Shown: positions 45,092 through 54,506 of the stretch, one piece after another
Layout of the letters: every line of letters starts with the position of its first letter
How positions within the stretch are numbered: position 1 is the first letter of the stretch
NCBI RefSeq assembly: GCF_000244915.1
Contig: NZ_CM001442.1
Span: forward strand, 7,623,012-7,687,011
DNA: 64,000 nucleotides
Direction of reading: 5' to 3'
From: Bradyrhizobium sp. WSM471
GTDB taxonomy: Bacteria > Pseudomonadota > Alphaproteobacteria > Rhizobiales > Xanthobacteraceae
Notes under the pieces: model-generated
What the model was told of the DNA's origin: nothing
Databases searched by the model: none
The model's input: only the letters and a program-made list of their open reading frames with translations
Program-made: the position numbers and the translations under genes

Positions 45092-46594
45092 TCACCCGTA
45101 CACAAACTCCCCTCCATCCAGATCCGTCTTCGGGATCTCGTCCTTTTCGGTCCAGTAATCCTGGCTGTGCTGCCATTCCGGCTTGTCGCCGCGCTTGGGA
45201 AGCAGGTCCATGTTGCGCATCATGTAGCCGGGATTGAAGTTTTCCGGATCGATCCAGGGCAGGATCGGCATGTTGTGGTCTTCGGCGCGTAACTTGACCT
45301 CGACCTTCTTCTTGCCTTTGGTCTTCATGTGACCGAGCAGGCGGCAGACGAAGTCGGCGACGAGGTCGACGCGCAGCGTCCAGCTGGCGCGGAAATAGCC
45401 GAACACCCAGACCATGTTCGGCACGCCCGTAAACATCATGCCGCGATAGGTGACGGTGTCGCCGAAGGCGAGCGGCTTGCCGTCGACCTCGAAGGCGATG
45501 TCGCCGAGCGCCGCGAGATTGAAGCCGGTTGCGGTGACTATGATGTCGGCTTCAAGCAGCTTGCCGGATTTGAGCTGGATGCCGTTCTCGATGAAGCACT
45601 CGATCTCGTCGGTGACGACGGACGCCTTGCCGCTGGCGATCCCCTTGAACAGATCGGCATCGGGCACGAAGGCGATGCGCTGCCGCCAGGGCCGGTAGCT
45701 CGGCGTGAAATGTGTGTCGACATCGTACTCCGGACCGAGCACCGCGCTGATCTGGCCGATCAGCTCCTTCTTCACTTGCTGGGGCTTGGAGATGCAGAGT
45801 TTCGTGAAGGCATCCTGCTCGAACAGGATCTTGCGGCGGACAATCTCGTGGATCCAGGCCTCGTCAATTTGGAGCCGGCGGAGTTCCTCCGCGATCTCGA
45901 TGGCGTTGCGCCCCAAACGGAAATAGGTCGGCGAACGCTGCAGCATCGTGACATGCGCGCATTTGTCGGCGATGTTCGGCACCAGCGTCGCCGCCGTCGC
46001 GCCGGAGCCGATCACGACGACCTTCTTGTTCGCGAGGTCGATATCATCAGGCCAGGTCTGCGGATGAACGATGCGGCCCTTGAAGCGATCCATGCCCTTC
46101 CATTCCGGCGTATAGCCTTCGGAATGGCGGTAATAGCCCTGGCACATCCAGAGGAAATTCGCCGTGAAAGTTTTTGGCTCGCCAGTGTCGGTCGTCACCG
46201 CTTCGATGGTCCAGAGGTTCTGCTCGCTAGACCAGTTCGCCGAATTGATCTTGTGCTTGTAGCGGATATGCCGCGCGATATCGTTTTCATCGATCACCTC
46301 GTTCATGTAGGCGAGGATTTCCTCTGCGGTCGCGATCGGCGGCCCGACCCAGGGCTTGAAGCTATAACCGAAGGTGTGGAGATCGCTGTCGGAGCGGATG
46401 CCGGGATAGCGATGCGTGGTCCACGTGCCGCCGAACGTCGCCTGCGTTTCCAGGATGACGAAGCTCGCACCCGGAAGCTGCCTGGTCATGTGATAGGCGC
46501 TGCCGATGCCCGAGATGCCGGCACCGACGATCAGCACGTCGAAATGTTCAGAAGCCTGTTTGGCCGTGGCGTGACTGCGAACAGCGACATTCAT
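45092..46594 (-). CDS. Flavin-containing monooxygenase, Baeyer-Villiger type
   Basis: FAD and NADPH-dependent monooxygenase, 500 residues. It has an N-terminal Rossmann motif (IVGAGISGIGSAY), FGGTW, the type I Baeyer-Villiger fingerprint FKGRIVHPQTW at residues 171-181, a second Rossmann motif (VVVIGSGATAATL), and TATGFN. The fingerprint separates it from plain FMOs. It likely converts a ketone to an ester, or oxidises S/N atoms. The substrate is unknown. It is transcribed alone, divergent from nothing obvious, with the protease gene downstream on the same strand direction upstream of its start. Confidence 0.9.
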   Translation of the reverse strand: MNVAVRSHATAKQASEHFDVLIVGAGISGIGSAYHMTRQLPGASFVILETQATFGGTWTTHRYPGIRSDSDLHTFGYSFKPWVGPPIATAEEILAYMNEVIDENDIARHIRYKHKINSANWSSEQNLWTIEAVTTDTGEPKTFTANFLWMCQGYYRHSEGYTPEWKGMDRFKGRIVHPQTWPDDIDLANKKVVVIGSGATAATLVPNIADKCAHVTMLQRSPTYFRLGRNAIEIAEELRRLQIDEAWIHEIVRRKILFEQDAFTKLCISKPQQVKKELIGQISAVLGPEYDVDTHFTPSYRPWRQRIAFVPDADLFKGIASGKASVVTDEIECFIENGIQLKSGKLLEADIIVTATGFNLAALGDIAFEVDGKPLAFGDTVTYRGMMFTGVPNMVWVFGYFRASWTLRVDLVADFVCRLLGHMKTKGKKKVEVKLRAEDHNMPILPWIDPENFNPGYMMRNMDLLPKRGDKPEWQHSQDYWTEKDEIPKTDLDGGEFVYG

Positions 46595-46719
46595 TGTTGC
46601 TTCTATGCCTTGCTTGTTTTTGTGGCCGCCCTTGATTGGGCAACGCGTTTCCTCCGCGACGGACGTGGTTGCCCATCGCGCTTCCGCTTCAAGATGACAT
46701 AGATCAGGGCGCGGTCAAA

Positions 46720-47478
46720 TCACAGCGCCGCACCCCAGCTCCGCGCGGTCTGCAAGATCCAGTCGCGATAGAGCGTGAGCGGCGTGACGCCGGTCAGCCC
46801 GCCGCAGCCGGCGGCTCCGTTCGGCCCCGTGGACCAGCTGATGATGCCGACGAGCACGGCTCCATTCGGCTTGTCCTCGAACACGGGACCGCCGGAATCA
46901 CCGGTGCAAGCGCCAATTCCGTCGCGAACACCGTTGGTTACGGGGTCGACCAGCCGGATCTGGAGCGTGCCGGGCTGCCCCGTCGCAACGAGGCCGGCAA
47001 CGCGCGTCGCGCCGCCACTCTTGCCGTCACCACGCACGGTGACGCCGATACCGGCGATGACGAAGCGGCTGCCGACCTGGATCGGAATATTCGGCGCACC
47101 GACGGGCACCGTCGATTTTCCCTTGAGTGGAATTTCCAGTTGCAGCAGCGCCAGGTCGGCGGTAGCGCGATGCGCTTGCATCGCCTGCATGTTGAAATTC
47201 GGATGGATCGCGACGGTGCGGACATTCAGCAGTTGCGGCTGCCCGTCGGTGCCGCGATCGACGATCTTGTAGTCCGCGCCGGGCTGCACGCAGTGGGCAA
47301 CGGTGAGCACCAGTTTTGGCGCAACCAGGGTGCCGGTACAGAAATTGCCGCGGGAGCCGACGATCGTGACGACGGCGCGCGCGACGCCATCGGCCTGCGG
47401 CGTGCCGCCACCAACGATGGCATAAGCGGGCGTGGCGAGCAGCAGCGCGGTCGTAGTGAGGGTTACGAGCTTCTTCAT
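46720..47478 (-). CDS. Secreted trypsin-like serine protease (S1 family)
   Basis: 252 residues. A signal peptide (MKKLVTLTTTALLLATPAYA) is followed directly by IVGGG, the N-terminus of activated trypsins, so no propeptide is apparent. The catalytic triad is His62 (TVAHC), Asp108 (ADLALL) and Ser195 (CTGDSGGPV). Cysteine pairs suit disulfides in the periplasm or outside. The ATG at 47478 is chosen for the signal peptide; a 24-codon extension upstream is unlikely. Function could be a secreted or periplasmic protease. Confidence 0.9.
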   Translation of the reverse strand: MKKLVTLTTTALLLATPAYAIVGGGTPQADGVARAVVTIVGSRGNFCTGTLVAPKLVLTVAHCVQPGADYKIVDRGTDGQPQLLNVRTVAIHPNFNMQAMQAHRATADLALLQLEIPLKGKSTVPVGAPNIPIQVGSRFVIAGIGVTVRGDGKSGGATRVAGLVATGQPGTLQIRLVDPVTNGVRDGIGACTGDSGGPVFEDKPNGAVLVGIISWSTGPNGAAGCGGLTGVTPLTLYRDWILQTARSWGAAL

Positions 47479-47588
47479 GGGAACACGCTTTGGTATCGGG
47501 TCGGTGACGGCGGTGGGATGGCTTCGGACTGGTCCTTGCCGATAGCGCATGCTAGCGCTCTTGGAAAGGAATTGACGAGGGCGGGATC

Positions 47589-48224
47589 TTGACGATCGAG
47601 GCTGTGATCTTTGATTTTGGCGGCGTGCTGACGAGTTCGCCGTTCGAGGCGTTCACGCGGTTCGAGACGGAGCGTGGCCTGCCCATCGACATCATCCGGC
47701 GCACCAATGCCGCCAATCATCTGGAGAATGCCCGGGCCAAGTTCGAGCGCGCCGAGGTCGACATCAACACGTTCGATCATTTGTTCGCGACGGAATCGCT
47801 GGCGCTCGGCGCGGAGGTGCGCGGCCGCGATGTGCTGCCGCTGCTTCAGGGCGATCTGCGCCCCGAGATGGTGGAAGCGCTGAAGCGCATCAACGCGCAA
47901 TTCAAGACCGGCTGCATTACCAACAATCTGCCGGCCAATGCGATCGGCAGCATGACCGGGCGTTCACTCTATGTCGCCGAGGTGATGGTACTGTTCGACC
48001 ATGTCATCGAGTCCGCCAAGATCGGCCTGCGCAAGCCCGACCCGCGCATTTATCAGCTGATGGTAGAGACGCTGAAGGTAGATCCAAAGAATTGCGTCTA
48101 TCTCGACGATCTCGGCGTCAACCTGAAGCCGGCACGCGAGATGGGCATGACGACGATCAAGGTGACCAGCGGCGCCCGGGCGATCGCCGAGCTCGAGGCC
48201 GCAACAGGATTGAAGCTGAGCTAG
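47589..48224 (+). CDS. HAD-IA family hydrolase
   Basis: 211 residues, haloacid-dehalogenase-like fold. Nucleophile Asp9 lies in FDFGGVL; the residue two positions later is Gly, so the usual second Asp of phosphatases is missing, as in the epoxide hydrolase N-terminal domain or dehalogenase branches. The lysine (KIGLRKPDP) and acidic motif (YLDDLGVN) are present. TTG start 47589 with GAGGGCG upstream. It may be a phosphatase-like enzyme of altered chemistry; substrate unknown. Confidence 0.87.
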   Translation: MTIEAVIFDFGGVLTSSPFEAFTRFETERGLPIDIIRRTNAANHLENARAKFERAEVDINTFDHLFATESLALGAEVRGRDVLPLLQGDLRPEMVEALKRINAQFKTGCITNNLPANAIGSMTGRSLYVAEVMVLFDHVIESAKIGLRKPDPRIYQLMVETLKVDPKNCVYLDDLGVNLKPAREMGMTTIKVTSGARAIAELEAATGLKLS

Positions 48225-48240
48225 CCGCGCTGCCTGTGCC

Positions 48241-48345
48241 TCATCCTGAGGAGCGCGCCCTTGCGCGCGTCTCGAAGGATGAAGGCCTCACTGGGGCTCC
48301 TCGCCCTTCGAGACGCCGCGCAAGCGCGGCTCCTCAGGGTGAGGG
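48241..48345. repeat. TCATCCTGAGGAGC inverted repeat
   Basis: CCTGAGGAGCGCG (48245) and a CGCGGCTCCTCAGG partner (48326-48339) form the outer stem, and GTCTCGAAGG (48269) pairs with CCTTCGAGAC (48305). Located between the convergent HAD and mtnA genes. Confidence 0.8.
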
Positions 48346-48355
48346 ATTACACATC

Positions 48356-49465
48356 CTACTCCGCCGCGGCGGCGATCCGCTCCGGAAACGCCGCGGCAAG
48401 TGAAGCACGATCAGGCTTCAGCACGCCGCGCTCGGTGATGAGACCGGTGACGAGCCTCGCCGGGGTGACGTCGAAAGCATAATTCGCGACCGGCGAGCCC
48501 TCCGGCACGATGCGCACCGTCTCAAGTCTTCCGTCTGCGGTGCGGCCGGTCATGTCGGTGACTTCCGTGCCGCTGCGCTGCTCGATCGGGATGTCGCGGA
48601 TGCCGTCATCAACGGCGAAATCGATCGTCGGCGACGGCAGCGCGACATAGAACGGCACGTTATTGTCGTGCGCGGCGAGCGCCTTCAAATACGTGCCGAT
48701 CTTGTTGCAGACGTCGCCATTGGCGGCAACGCGATCGGTGCCGACGATGGCGAGATCGACCATGCCGTGCTGCATCAGATGACCGCCGGTGTTGTCGGGA
48801 ATCACCGTATGCGCCACGCCGTGATGGCCGAGCTCCCAGGCCGTGAGCGAGGCGCCCTGGTTGCGGGGACGCGTCTCGTCGACCCAGACATGAATCTTGA
48901 TGCCGCGCTCATGCGCGAGATAGATCGGCGCCGTCGCCGTGCCCCAGTCGACGGTCGCAAGCCAGCCGGCATTGCAATGGGTCAGCAAATTGACGGTCTC
49001 GCCCGGCTTCTTCTTTGCGACGATCGCCTCGATGAGTTTCAGGCCGTTGCCGGCGATGCCGCGGTTGATCTCGACGTCCTGCTCGACGATCTCGTCGGCG
49101 CGCGCATAGGCAGCTTCGGCGCGCTCCCGCGGATCGATCGGCGCGAGGCTCGCGCGCATCTCGTCCAGCGCCCATTTCAGATTGATCGCCGTCGGCCGCG
49201 CCACCACGAGCGTGTCGTAGGCACGCCTCAGGCCGGCGTCGGAGGCGTCCTCGCGCATCGCCAGCGCCATGCCGTAAGCCGCGGTCGCGCCGATCAGCGG
49301 CGCACCGCGCACCAGCATGTCGCGGATGGCGAGGGCCGCGTCCTCGCATGAGGTCAGCTTCGCAACGATGAACTCATGCGGCAGCCGGCGCTGGTCGATC
49401 GCGCCGACCGACCAGCCGTCGCGCTCACGCCAGATGCTGCGGAAATGTTTGCCGTCGACCTTCAT
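48356..49465 (-). CDS. mtnA: S-methyl-5-thioribose-1-phosphate isomerase
   Basis: Converts methylthioribose-1-phosphate to methylthioribulose-1-phosphate in methionine salvage. 369 residues, eIF2B-like fold. The [17 protein letters not shown] region, catalytic cysteine in [10 protein letters not shown] and the [18 protein letters not shown] region with catalytic Asp are all intact. It follows mtnP by 18 bp on the same strand. Later genes of the pathway are not in the window. Confidence 0.95.
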   Translation of the reverse strand: MKVDGKHFRSIWRERDGWSVGAIDQRRLPHEFIVAKLTSCEDAALAIRDMLVRGAPLIGATAAYGMALAMREDASDAGLRRAYDTLVVARPTAINLKWALDEMRASLAPIDPRERAEAAYARADEIVEQDVEINRGIAGNGLKLIEAIVAKKKPGETVNLLTHCNAGWLATVDWGTATAPIYLAHERGIKIHVWVDETRPRNQGASLTAWELGHHGVAHTVIPDNTGGHLMQHGMVDLAIVGTDRVAANGDVCNKIGTYLKALAAHDNNVPFYVALPSPTIDFAVDDGIRDIPIEQRSGTEVTDMTGRTADGRLETVRIVPEGSPVANYAFDVTPARLVTGLITERGVLKPDRASLAAAFPERIAAAAE

Positions 49466-49483
49466 GGCATTCTGCCTTTCGTA

Positions 49484-50359
49484 TCACGTCCGCAGGATGC
49501 GCCCTGCCACCGCATCGAGCTTCTTCAAGAGCTCGGGATCGCGCGCCTCGGGCGCGGTGATCAGCGCGGTATCGAGCGCGCGGTCCGAGCCGATCGGGCA
49601 CGGCTCATGCTCGCGCGGGAAGTCTTTCGCCAGCCGCGCCACCAGCGCTTTTGCCTTGTCGGCATTCGAGCTCAGAACGCGGATGATGTCCTGCACGGTG
49701 ACGGCGTCGTGATCGGGATGCCAGCAATCGAAATCCGTCACCATCGCAACAGTGGCGTAGCAAAGCTCGGCCTCGCGCGCGAGTTTCGCCTCGGGCATGT
49801 TGGTCATGCCGATCACGGAATAGCCCAGCGTCTTGTAGGTCATGCTTTCCGCATAGGTCGAGAACTGCGGTCCCTCCATGCAGACATAGGTGCCGCCGCG
49901 CGCAAACGCGATGCCCTCGGCTTCGGCCGCCGTGGCAAGATGGATGCGCAGCCGCGGCGAGACTGGGTGCGCCATCGACACATGCGCGACGCATCCCCTC
50001 CCGAAGAACGAGCTCTCGCGTTTGTGGGTACGATCGACGAACTGGTCGACAAGAACGAAGGTTCCCGGCGGCAGTTCCTCCCTGAACGAGCCGCATGCCG
50101 ACAGCGAGATCAGATCGGTGACCCCGGCACGCTTGAGGACGTCGATATTGGCGCGATAGTTGATGTCGGAGGGCGACAGCCGGTGGCCCTTGTCATGGCG
50201 CGGCAGGAACACGATCGGGAGGCCGGCAATGGAGCCGCGCCGCAGCGGCGCCGACGGCTCACCCCAGGGGCTCTTGATCACCTCTTCGCGAGCGTCCTCC
50301 AGCCCCGGCAAATCGTAGATGCCGGAGCCGCCGATGATGCCCAATACCGCCTGCGTCAT
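49484..50359 (-). CDS. mtnP: S-methyl-5'-thioadenosine phosphorylase
   Basis: Phosphorolyses methylthioadenosine to adenine and methylthioribose-1-phosphate, the substrate of the downstream MtnA. 291 residues, PNP/MTAP family. IIGGSGIYDLPGL near the N-terminus binds phosphate; the nucleoside pocket segment CMEGPQFSTYAES and MTNMPEAKLARE are conserved. The ATG at 50359 follows GGAGCAGG. Methylthioadenosine arises from polyamine and acyl-homoserine lactone synthesis, so this is a housekeeping salvage pair. Confidence 0.95.
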   Translation of the reverse strand: MTQAVLGIIGGSGIYDLPGLEDAREEVIKSPWGEPSAPLRRGSIAGLPIVFLPRHDKGHRLSPSDINYRANIDVLKRAGVTDLISLSACGSFREELPPGTFVLVDQFVDRTHKRESSFFGRGCVAHVSMAHPVSPRLRIHLATAAEAEGIAFARGGTYVCMEGPQFSTYAESMTYKTLGYSVIGMTNMPEAKLAREAELCYATVAMVTDFDCWHPDHDAVTVQDIIRVLSSNADKAKALVARLAKDFPREHEPCPIGSDRALDTALITAPEARDPELLKKLDAVAGRILRT

Positions 50360-50485
50360 GCCTGCTCCACCCCGTTCGCGCCTTCGCAATCCCGTGGGGA
50401 AGCTATGCCAGTTTTACGTCGGTTTTGGAACGGGTGATGGGGTCCGATGCCGAGACGAGCGGAAAGCGCTCGCCACACATCCGGT

Positions 50486-50529
50486 GTCGTCCCGGCCTAG
50501 TGCGCAATTGCGCACTAGGCCGGGACGAC
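50486..50529. repeat. Perfect 44-bp palindrome
   Basis: Two 22-base arms with no spacer, beginning GTCGTCCCGGCCTAGTGCGC. It lies between the carrier-protein gene and mtnP, both on the minus strand. The end sequence GTCGTCCCGG places it with 11669 and 44911. Confidence 0.9.
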
Positions 50530-50543
50530 GCCGGAAATCTCGA

Positions 50544-50816
50544 TTATGCCGCGACCGCCGACTGCAGCTGGGTCGCGACCATGCGCTCCAGGGTCTCGAC
50601 GGACTGGAAGTTCTCCGGTGTGATCTCGGACTGGGGAATCGTGAAGTCGAACTCGGCTTCGACGCCGAGCATCAGATTGACCATGTCCATCGAGGTCAGG
50701 CCGACGTCAACGAGCTTGGCCTGCGGCGTGACCTCGGTGGAGAGCGAGTTCTGGGCGAGGATGCCCTTCACCAGCTTGATGATGCGATTGCGCAATTCGG
50801 TATCGAAAGCCTGCAT
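50544..50816 (-). CDS. Acyl/aminoacyl carrier protein
   Basis: 90-residue four-helix carrier protein. The phosphopantetheine site is Ser42 in DVGLTSMDMVNL, a variant of the usual DSL motif. The highly acidic helix 2 of fatty acid ACPs is less marked. The start at 50816 (MQAFDTEL) is preferred over one eight codons upstream. Divergent from the dehydrogenase-ligase operon at 51174, it is the expected acceptor of the amino acid activated by the ligase at 52456. This role is known for homologous pairs in Bradyrhizobium and Agrobacterium. Confidence 0.87.
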   Translation of the reverse strand: MQAFDTELRNRIIKLVKGILAQNSLSTEVTPQAKLVDVGLTSMDMVNLMLGVEAEFDFTIPQSEITPENFQSVETLERMVATQLQSAVAA

Positions 50817-51173
50817 CGGTAAATTCCCATCTGTCGACATAGGTCGGACCGGTTGCCCGCTACGATGGGCACGGCGGGCCGATCCCGCAATGGACGCCAC
50901 CATTACTTCGCGTTTCTTAGTAAACGATGACTCAGATTGTCTGGATTTCCGGCTTCTTACAGATCCCTAACGCGATCGCGGGAATCCGGACGATGCAAAC
51001 AACCCGAACTTAACTGTTCGTTCGGAATTGGGCTTTGTTTACCCTCTATTTCATCGACGAATTTGAATTAAATCCGTAGCCTCATCTCATAAGCAAAGAT
51101 GGTCGAAGGATCGCTCAAGCGGCATCGCGAATGATGCCGGCGATCCTGAACGGCAAACCGGAGGCGGACGAGT
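50817..51173. other. Divergent promoter region of the carrier-protein cluster
   Basis: 357 bp without a gene. The middle (about 50925-51090) is noticeably richer in A and T than the surroundings, as expected for divergent promoters, but I could not assign -35 and -10 boxes. GGAGGCGGAC before 51174 is the ribosome site of the dehydrogenase-like gene. Confidence 0.5.
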
Positions 51174-52391
51174 ATGAACGTGCGTGAAGCAGTCCTCACT
51201 GTCGACGAGGCGCAGACGAGCTTTCTCGAGCAGGGTCCCTCCCTCATTGAGCGCGCCGCCCGGACCGCCACCGTGGCGGCTGCCGACGCAGACGGGGTCG
51301 ATCGCGATGCCCGCTTCCCCCACAAGGCCTTCGAGGTCGCGCGCGAGCAGAAGCTGCTCGGCGTCATGATCCCGGCCGAGTTCGGCGGCTTCGGTGCCTC
51401 GATCCACGACGTCACCGACGTCTGCTACGCGCTCGGACGCGCCTGCGCTTCCACGGCGATGATCTACGCCATGCACACGACAAAAGTCGCCTGCGTCGTC
51501 AGGCACGGCCACGGCATCCCCTGGATGGAAACCATGATGCGCCGGGTCGCGCGCGACCAATGGCTGCTCGCCTCCTCCACCACCGAAGGCCAGAACGGCG
51601 GCAACATCCGCGCCAGCGCCGCCGCCGTCGACGTCGCCGGCGATACCGTCTCGCTGCTGCGCGACGCCACCGTGATCTCCTACGGTGCCGAGGCCGACGG
51701 CCTCGTCACCATCGCCCGCCGCGCCACCAACGCGTCTGCGTCCGACCAGGTGCTGCTGGCGCTCGCCAGGGACGATTATTCGCTGAAGCGGACGCTGGGC
51801 TGGGAAACGCTCGGCATGCGCGGCACCTGCTCGACCGGTTTCGAGCTGAAGGTCGACTGCCCGACCGACCGCGTCTTCCCGGAATCCTACGACAAGATCC
51901 ACGCCCAGACCATGACGCCGTTCGCGCATCTGTGCTGGTCCTCGGCCTGGGCTGGTATCGCTGCAGCCGCAGTCACCCGCGCGCAGGCTTTCGTCCGCAA
52001 GGCGGCCCGCACCTCAGGCGGTCAGATGCCCCCGGCAGCCGCGCATTTCACCGCCGCCAAGATGTCGCTGGCCAAGCTGCGGGCGCTGATATCGGCCAAT
52101 ATCGACGCCTTTGCTCGCGCCGAGCACGACGAACGCGCGCTCGGCTCGCTCGACTTCCAGTCTTCGATCACGCTTCTGAAGGTGCAGGCCTCGGAGCTCG
52201 CGGTCGAGACCGTGATGCATGCGATGCGCACCGCTGGCCTTTCCGGCTACCGCAACGACGGTGAGTTCACCATGGGCCGCCACCTGCGCGACGTGCTGTC
52301 GTCGCCGATCATGATCAACAACGACCGCATTCTGGCCAATGCCGCAACATCGACCCTGATGAGCGGCGTGCCGACAAGCCTTCGGGACTGA
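51174..52391 (+). CDS. Acyl-CoA-dehydrogenase-like flavoprotein of the carrier-protein cluster
   Basis: 405 residues of the acyl-CoA dehydrogenase fold: N-terminal helices (KLLGVMIPAEFGGFGASIHD), a beta domain (LLASSTTEGQNGGNIRAS) and a C-terminal helical domain (MRTAGLSGYRNDGEFTMGRHLRD). The typical TEPxAGSD motif is replaced by TTEGQNGGNI, so substrate handling differs from fatty acyl-CoA enzymes. It stands 64 bp before the aminoacyl ligase gene; it may oxidise an aminoacyl or acyl group held on the carrier protein. That reaction is inference. Confidence 0.87.
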   Translation: MNVREAVLTVDEAQTSFLEQGPSLIERAARTATVAAADADGVDRDARFPHKAFEVAREQKLLGVMIPAEFGGFGASIHDVTDVCYALGRACASTAMIYAMHTTKVACVVRHGHGIPWMETMMRRVARDQWLLASSTTEGQNGGNIRASAAAVDVAGDTVSLLRDATVISYGAEADGLVTIARRATNASASDQVLLALARDDYSLKRTLGWETLGMRGTCSTGFELKVDCPTDRVFPESYDKIHAQTMTPFAHLCWSSAWAGIAAAAVTRAQAFVRKAARTSGGQMPPAAAHFTAAKMSLAKLRALISANIDAFARAEHDERALGSLDFQSSITLLKVQASELAVETVMHAMRTAGLSGYRNDGEFTMGRHLRDVLSSPIMINNDRILANAATSTLMSGVPTSLRD

Positions 52392-52455
52392 CGAGCTTTC
52401 GAGACCGACGTGCCTTCGTTCAATAAGAATAATTTCAGATAGCAGGAAGCCGAAC

Positions 52456-53436
52456 ATGAACATTGTTGTTCTCCCCAACTCGCCTGAGACCGCGCCGCAG
52501 ATCGTGGATCCGCTGGATCATCTCGCCGAGAAGCTGTTCCATCCCATGGGCTCGGACGGCGTCTATGCCCGCACCGCGCTTTACGAGGGCATCGTCGAAA
52601 AGCTCGCCGCGCTGATCACGAGCCATCGCGAGGCCGGCACTGAAGTGATGCGCTTCCCGCCGGTGATGAGCCGGTCTCAGCTGGAAAAATCCGGCTACCT
52701 CAAGAGCTTTCCGAACCTACTCGGTTGCGTCTGCGGCCTGCACGGCACCGAGCGCGAGATCAACGCCGCGGTCAGCCGCTTCGATGCCGGCGGCGACTGG
52801 ACCAGCTCGCTCTCGCCGGCAGACCTCGTGCTGTCGCCGGCGGCCTGCTATCCCGTCTATCCGATCGCGGCGAGCCGCGGCCAGTTGCCGAAGGGCGGCC
52901 TGCGCTTCGACGTCGCCGCCGACTGCTTCCGCCGTGAACCGTCAAAACATCTCGACCGGCTGCAATCGTTCCGGATGCGGGAATATGTCTGCATCGGCAG
53001 CCCCGATGACGTCGCCGATTTCCGCGAGCGCTGGATGGTGCGGGCGCAGGCGATTGCTACCGATCTCGGTCTCACCTTCCGCGTCGATTACGCGAGCGAT
53101 CCGTTCTTCGGCCGCGTCGGTCAGATGAAGGCGGTCAGCCAGAAGCAGCAGCAGCTCAAGTTCGAACTGCTGATCCCGCTGCGCTCGGAAGAGCAGCCGA
53201 CCGCTTGCATGAGCTTCAATTATCACCGCGAGCATTTCGGCACGACCTGGGACATCAAGGACGCCAATGGCGAGCCGGCCCACACCGGCTGCGTCGCTTT
53301 CGGCATGGACCGCCTGGCCGTCGCCATGTTCCACACCCACGGCACCGACCCTTCCGCCTGGCCCGCCAAGGTGCGGGAGATCATGGGCCTGCAGCCGCAG
53401 ATCGCGGCCGATGCCCACGGCGAAGGCTGGCGCTAA
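52456..53436 (+). CDS. Amino acid:[carrier protein] ligase (seryl-tRNA-synthetase-like)
   Basis: 326 residues. A class II synthetase catalytic core resembling atypical archaeal SerRS but lacking a tRNA-binding domain. It activates a small amino acid (glycine or alanine in studied homologues) and loads it on the phosphopantetheine of a carrier protein. Zinc ligands fall at Cys131 (SPAACYP), Glu176 (RMREY) and Cys279 (HTGC), the same numbers I recall for the Bradyrhizobium enzyme of known structure. Motif 2 (DCFRREPSKHLDRLQSF) and motif 3 (FGMDRLAVAMF) are clear. The carrier protein is encoded divergently at 50544. Confidence 0.92.
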   Translation: MNIVVLPNSPETAPQIVDPLDHLAEKLFHPMGSDGVYARTALYEGIVEKLAALITSHREAGTEVMRFPPVMSRSQLEKSGYLKSFPNLLGCVCGLHGTEREINAAVSRFDAGGDWTSSLSPADLVLSPAACYPVYPIAASRGQLPKGGLRFDVAADCFRREPSKHLDRLQSFRMREYVCIGSPDDVADFRERWMVRAQAIATDLGLTFRVDYASDPFFGRVGQMKAVSQKQQQLKFELLIPLRSEEQPTACMSFNYHREHFGTTWDIKDANGEPAHTGCVAFGMDRLAVAMFHTHGTDPSAWPAKVREIMGLQPQIAADAHGEGWR

Positions 53437-53473
53437 CGGAACGAGGCCGGTCATTTCCACGGGAAAGACGAGC

Positions 53474-54349
53474 GTGATCCATACCAAGGTCCGATGCCGC
53501 GAGATCACCGAGTCCGACGTCGATGCGGTCGCCGACTTGCTGACGCGCGGCTTCGTCGGCCGCTCGCGCAGCTACTGGATCCAGGGCCTGCGCCGGCAAG
53601 CCTTCCGGCCGGTACCGGATGGCTACCCGCGCTTCGGCTACATGCTCGACAATGGCGGTACGCCGGTCGGCGTGCTGCTGCTGATCTACACGGCGCGGAG
53701 GGACGACGATGAGACCGCCATCCAGTGCAATTTGTCGAGCTGGTACGTCGATCCGGCCTACCGCAACTACGCCCCGCTCCTGACCAAGATCGCGCAGCGG
53801 CACAAGGACGTCACCTATCTCAACATCAGCCCGGCGCCGTGGACCTGGCCGATCATCGAGACGCAGGGCTTTCGCGCCTATTGCAGGGGTATATTCTTCT
53901 CTGTGCCTGCGCTGGCACGCGTCCCACGCTGGAGCACGATCGAAGTCATCTCGCAGCACGCCAAGACGATCGACGGGCTTTCCGATGCCGAGACCGAACT
54001 CTTGACGCGGCACGCGCGCTACAATTGCCTCAGCCTCGTCTGCCGCACGCCGAAGGGAGCGTTCCCCTTCATCCTGCAACCGGTGCGCATCCGCCGTGGC
54101 ATCATTGCGCCGCCCGCGATGAAGCTGATCTACTGCCGCAACGCGGCCGAATACACCGAATGCGCGGGCCGCATCGGCCGGCTGCTGCTGCGGCTCGGCA
54201 AGATCGCGGTCGCCGTCGATTCCAACGGCCCGGTTCCCGGCCTCGTCGGCATCTACACCGAGCGTCGTGGCCGCAAATATTTCAAGGGCCCGCACCGGCC
54301 GCAGCTCGCCGATCTCACGGATACGGAACTCGTGCTGTACGGGCCGTAG
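53474..54349 (+). CDS. GNAT-like N-acyltransferase of the carrier-protein cluster
   Basis: 291 residues. The N-terminal part (REITESDVDAVADLLTRGF) begins like an acetyltransferase, with a central PVGVLLLIYTARR strand and SSWYVDPAYRNYAPLL, where the acetyl-CoA loop is poorly conserved. GTG 53474 is chosen because frame and GGGAAAGACGAGC upstream fit; no nearby ATG exists. It lies 37 bp after the ligase gene and may take the aminoacyl group from the carrier protein to an unknown acceptor. That would explain the cluster, but it is inference. Confidence 0.78.
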   Translation: MIHTKVRCREITESDVDAVADLLTRGFVGRSRSYWIQGLRRQAFRPVPDGYPRFGYMLDNGGTPVGVLLLIYTARRDDDETAIQCNLSSWYVDPAYRNYAPLLTKIAQRHKDVTYLNISPAPWTWPIIETQGFRAYCRGIFFSVPALARVPRWSTIEVISQHAKTIDGLSDAETELLTRHARYNCLSLVCRTPKGAFPFILQPVRIRRGIIAPPAMKLIYCRNAAEYTECAGRIGRLLLRLGKIAVAVDSNGPVPGLVGIYTERRGRKYFKGPHRPQLADLTDTELVLYGP

Positions 54350-54506
54350 GCCGCCTCGCACGCCCTCCACATTGGCAGCATCCCTGCATCGCCGGCCACC
54401 CTCCGTAAACTACGGCGCTTAAGGGAATTTTCCCGTCTCTTCGCTAGCCTCGGCGACCGAATTAGGTTGCGTTAAGTCTATTGCCCGCCGAGACCCCGCC
54501 AAGCCC

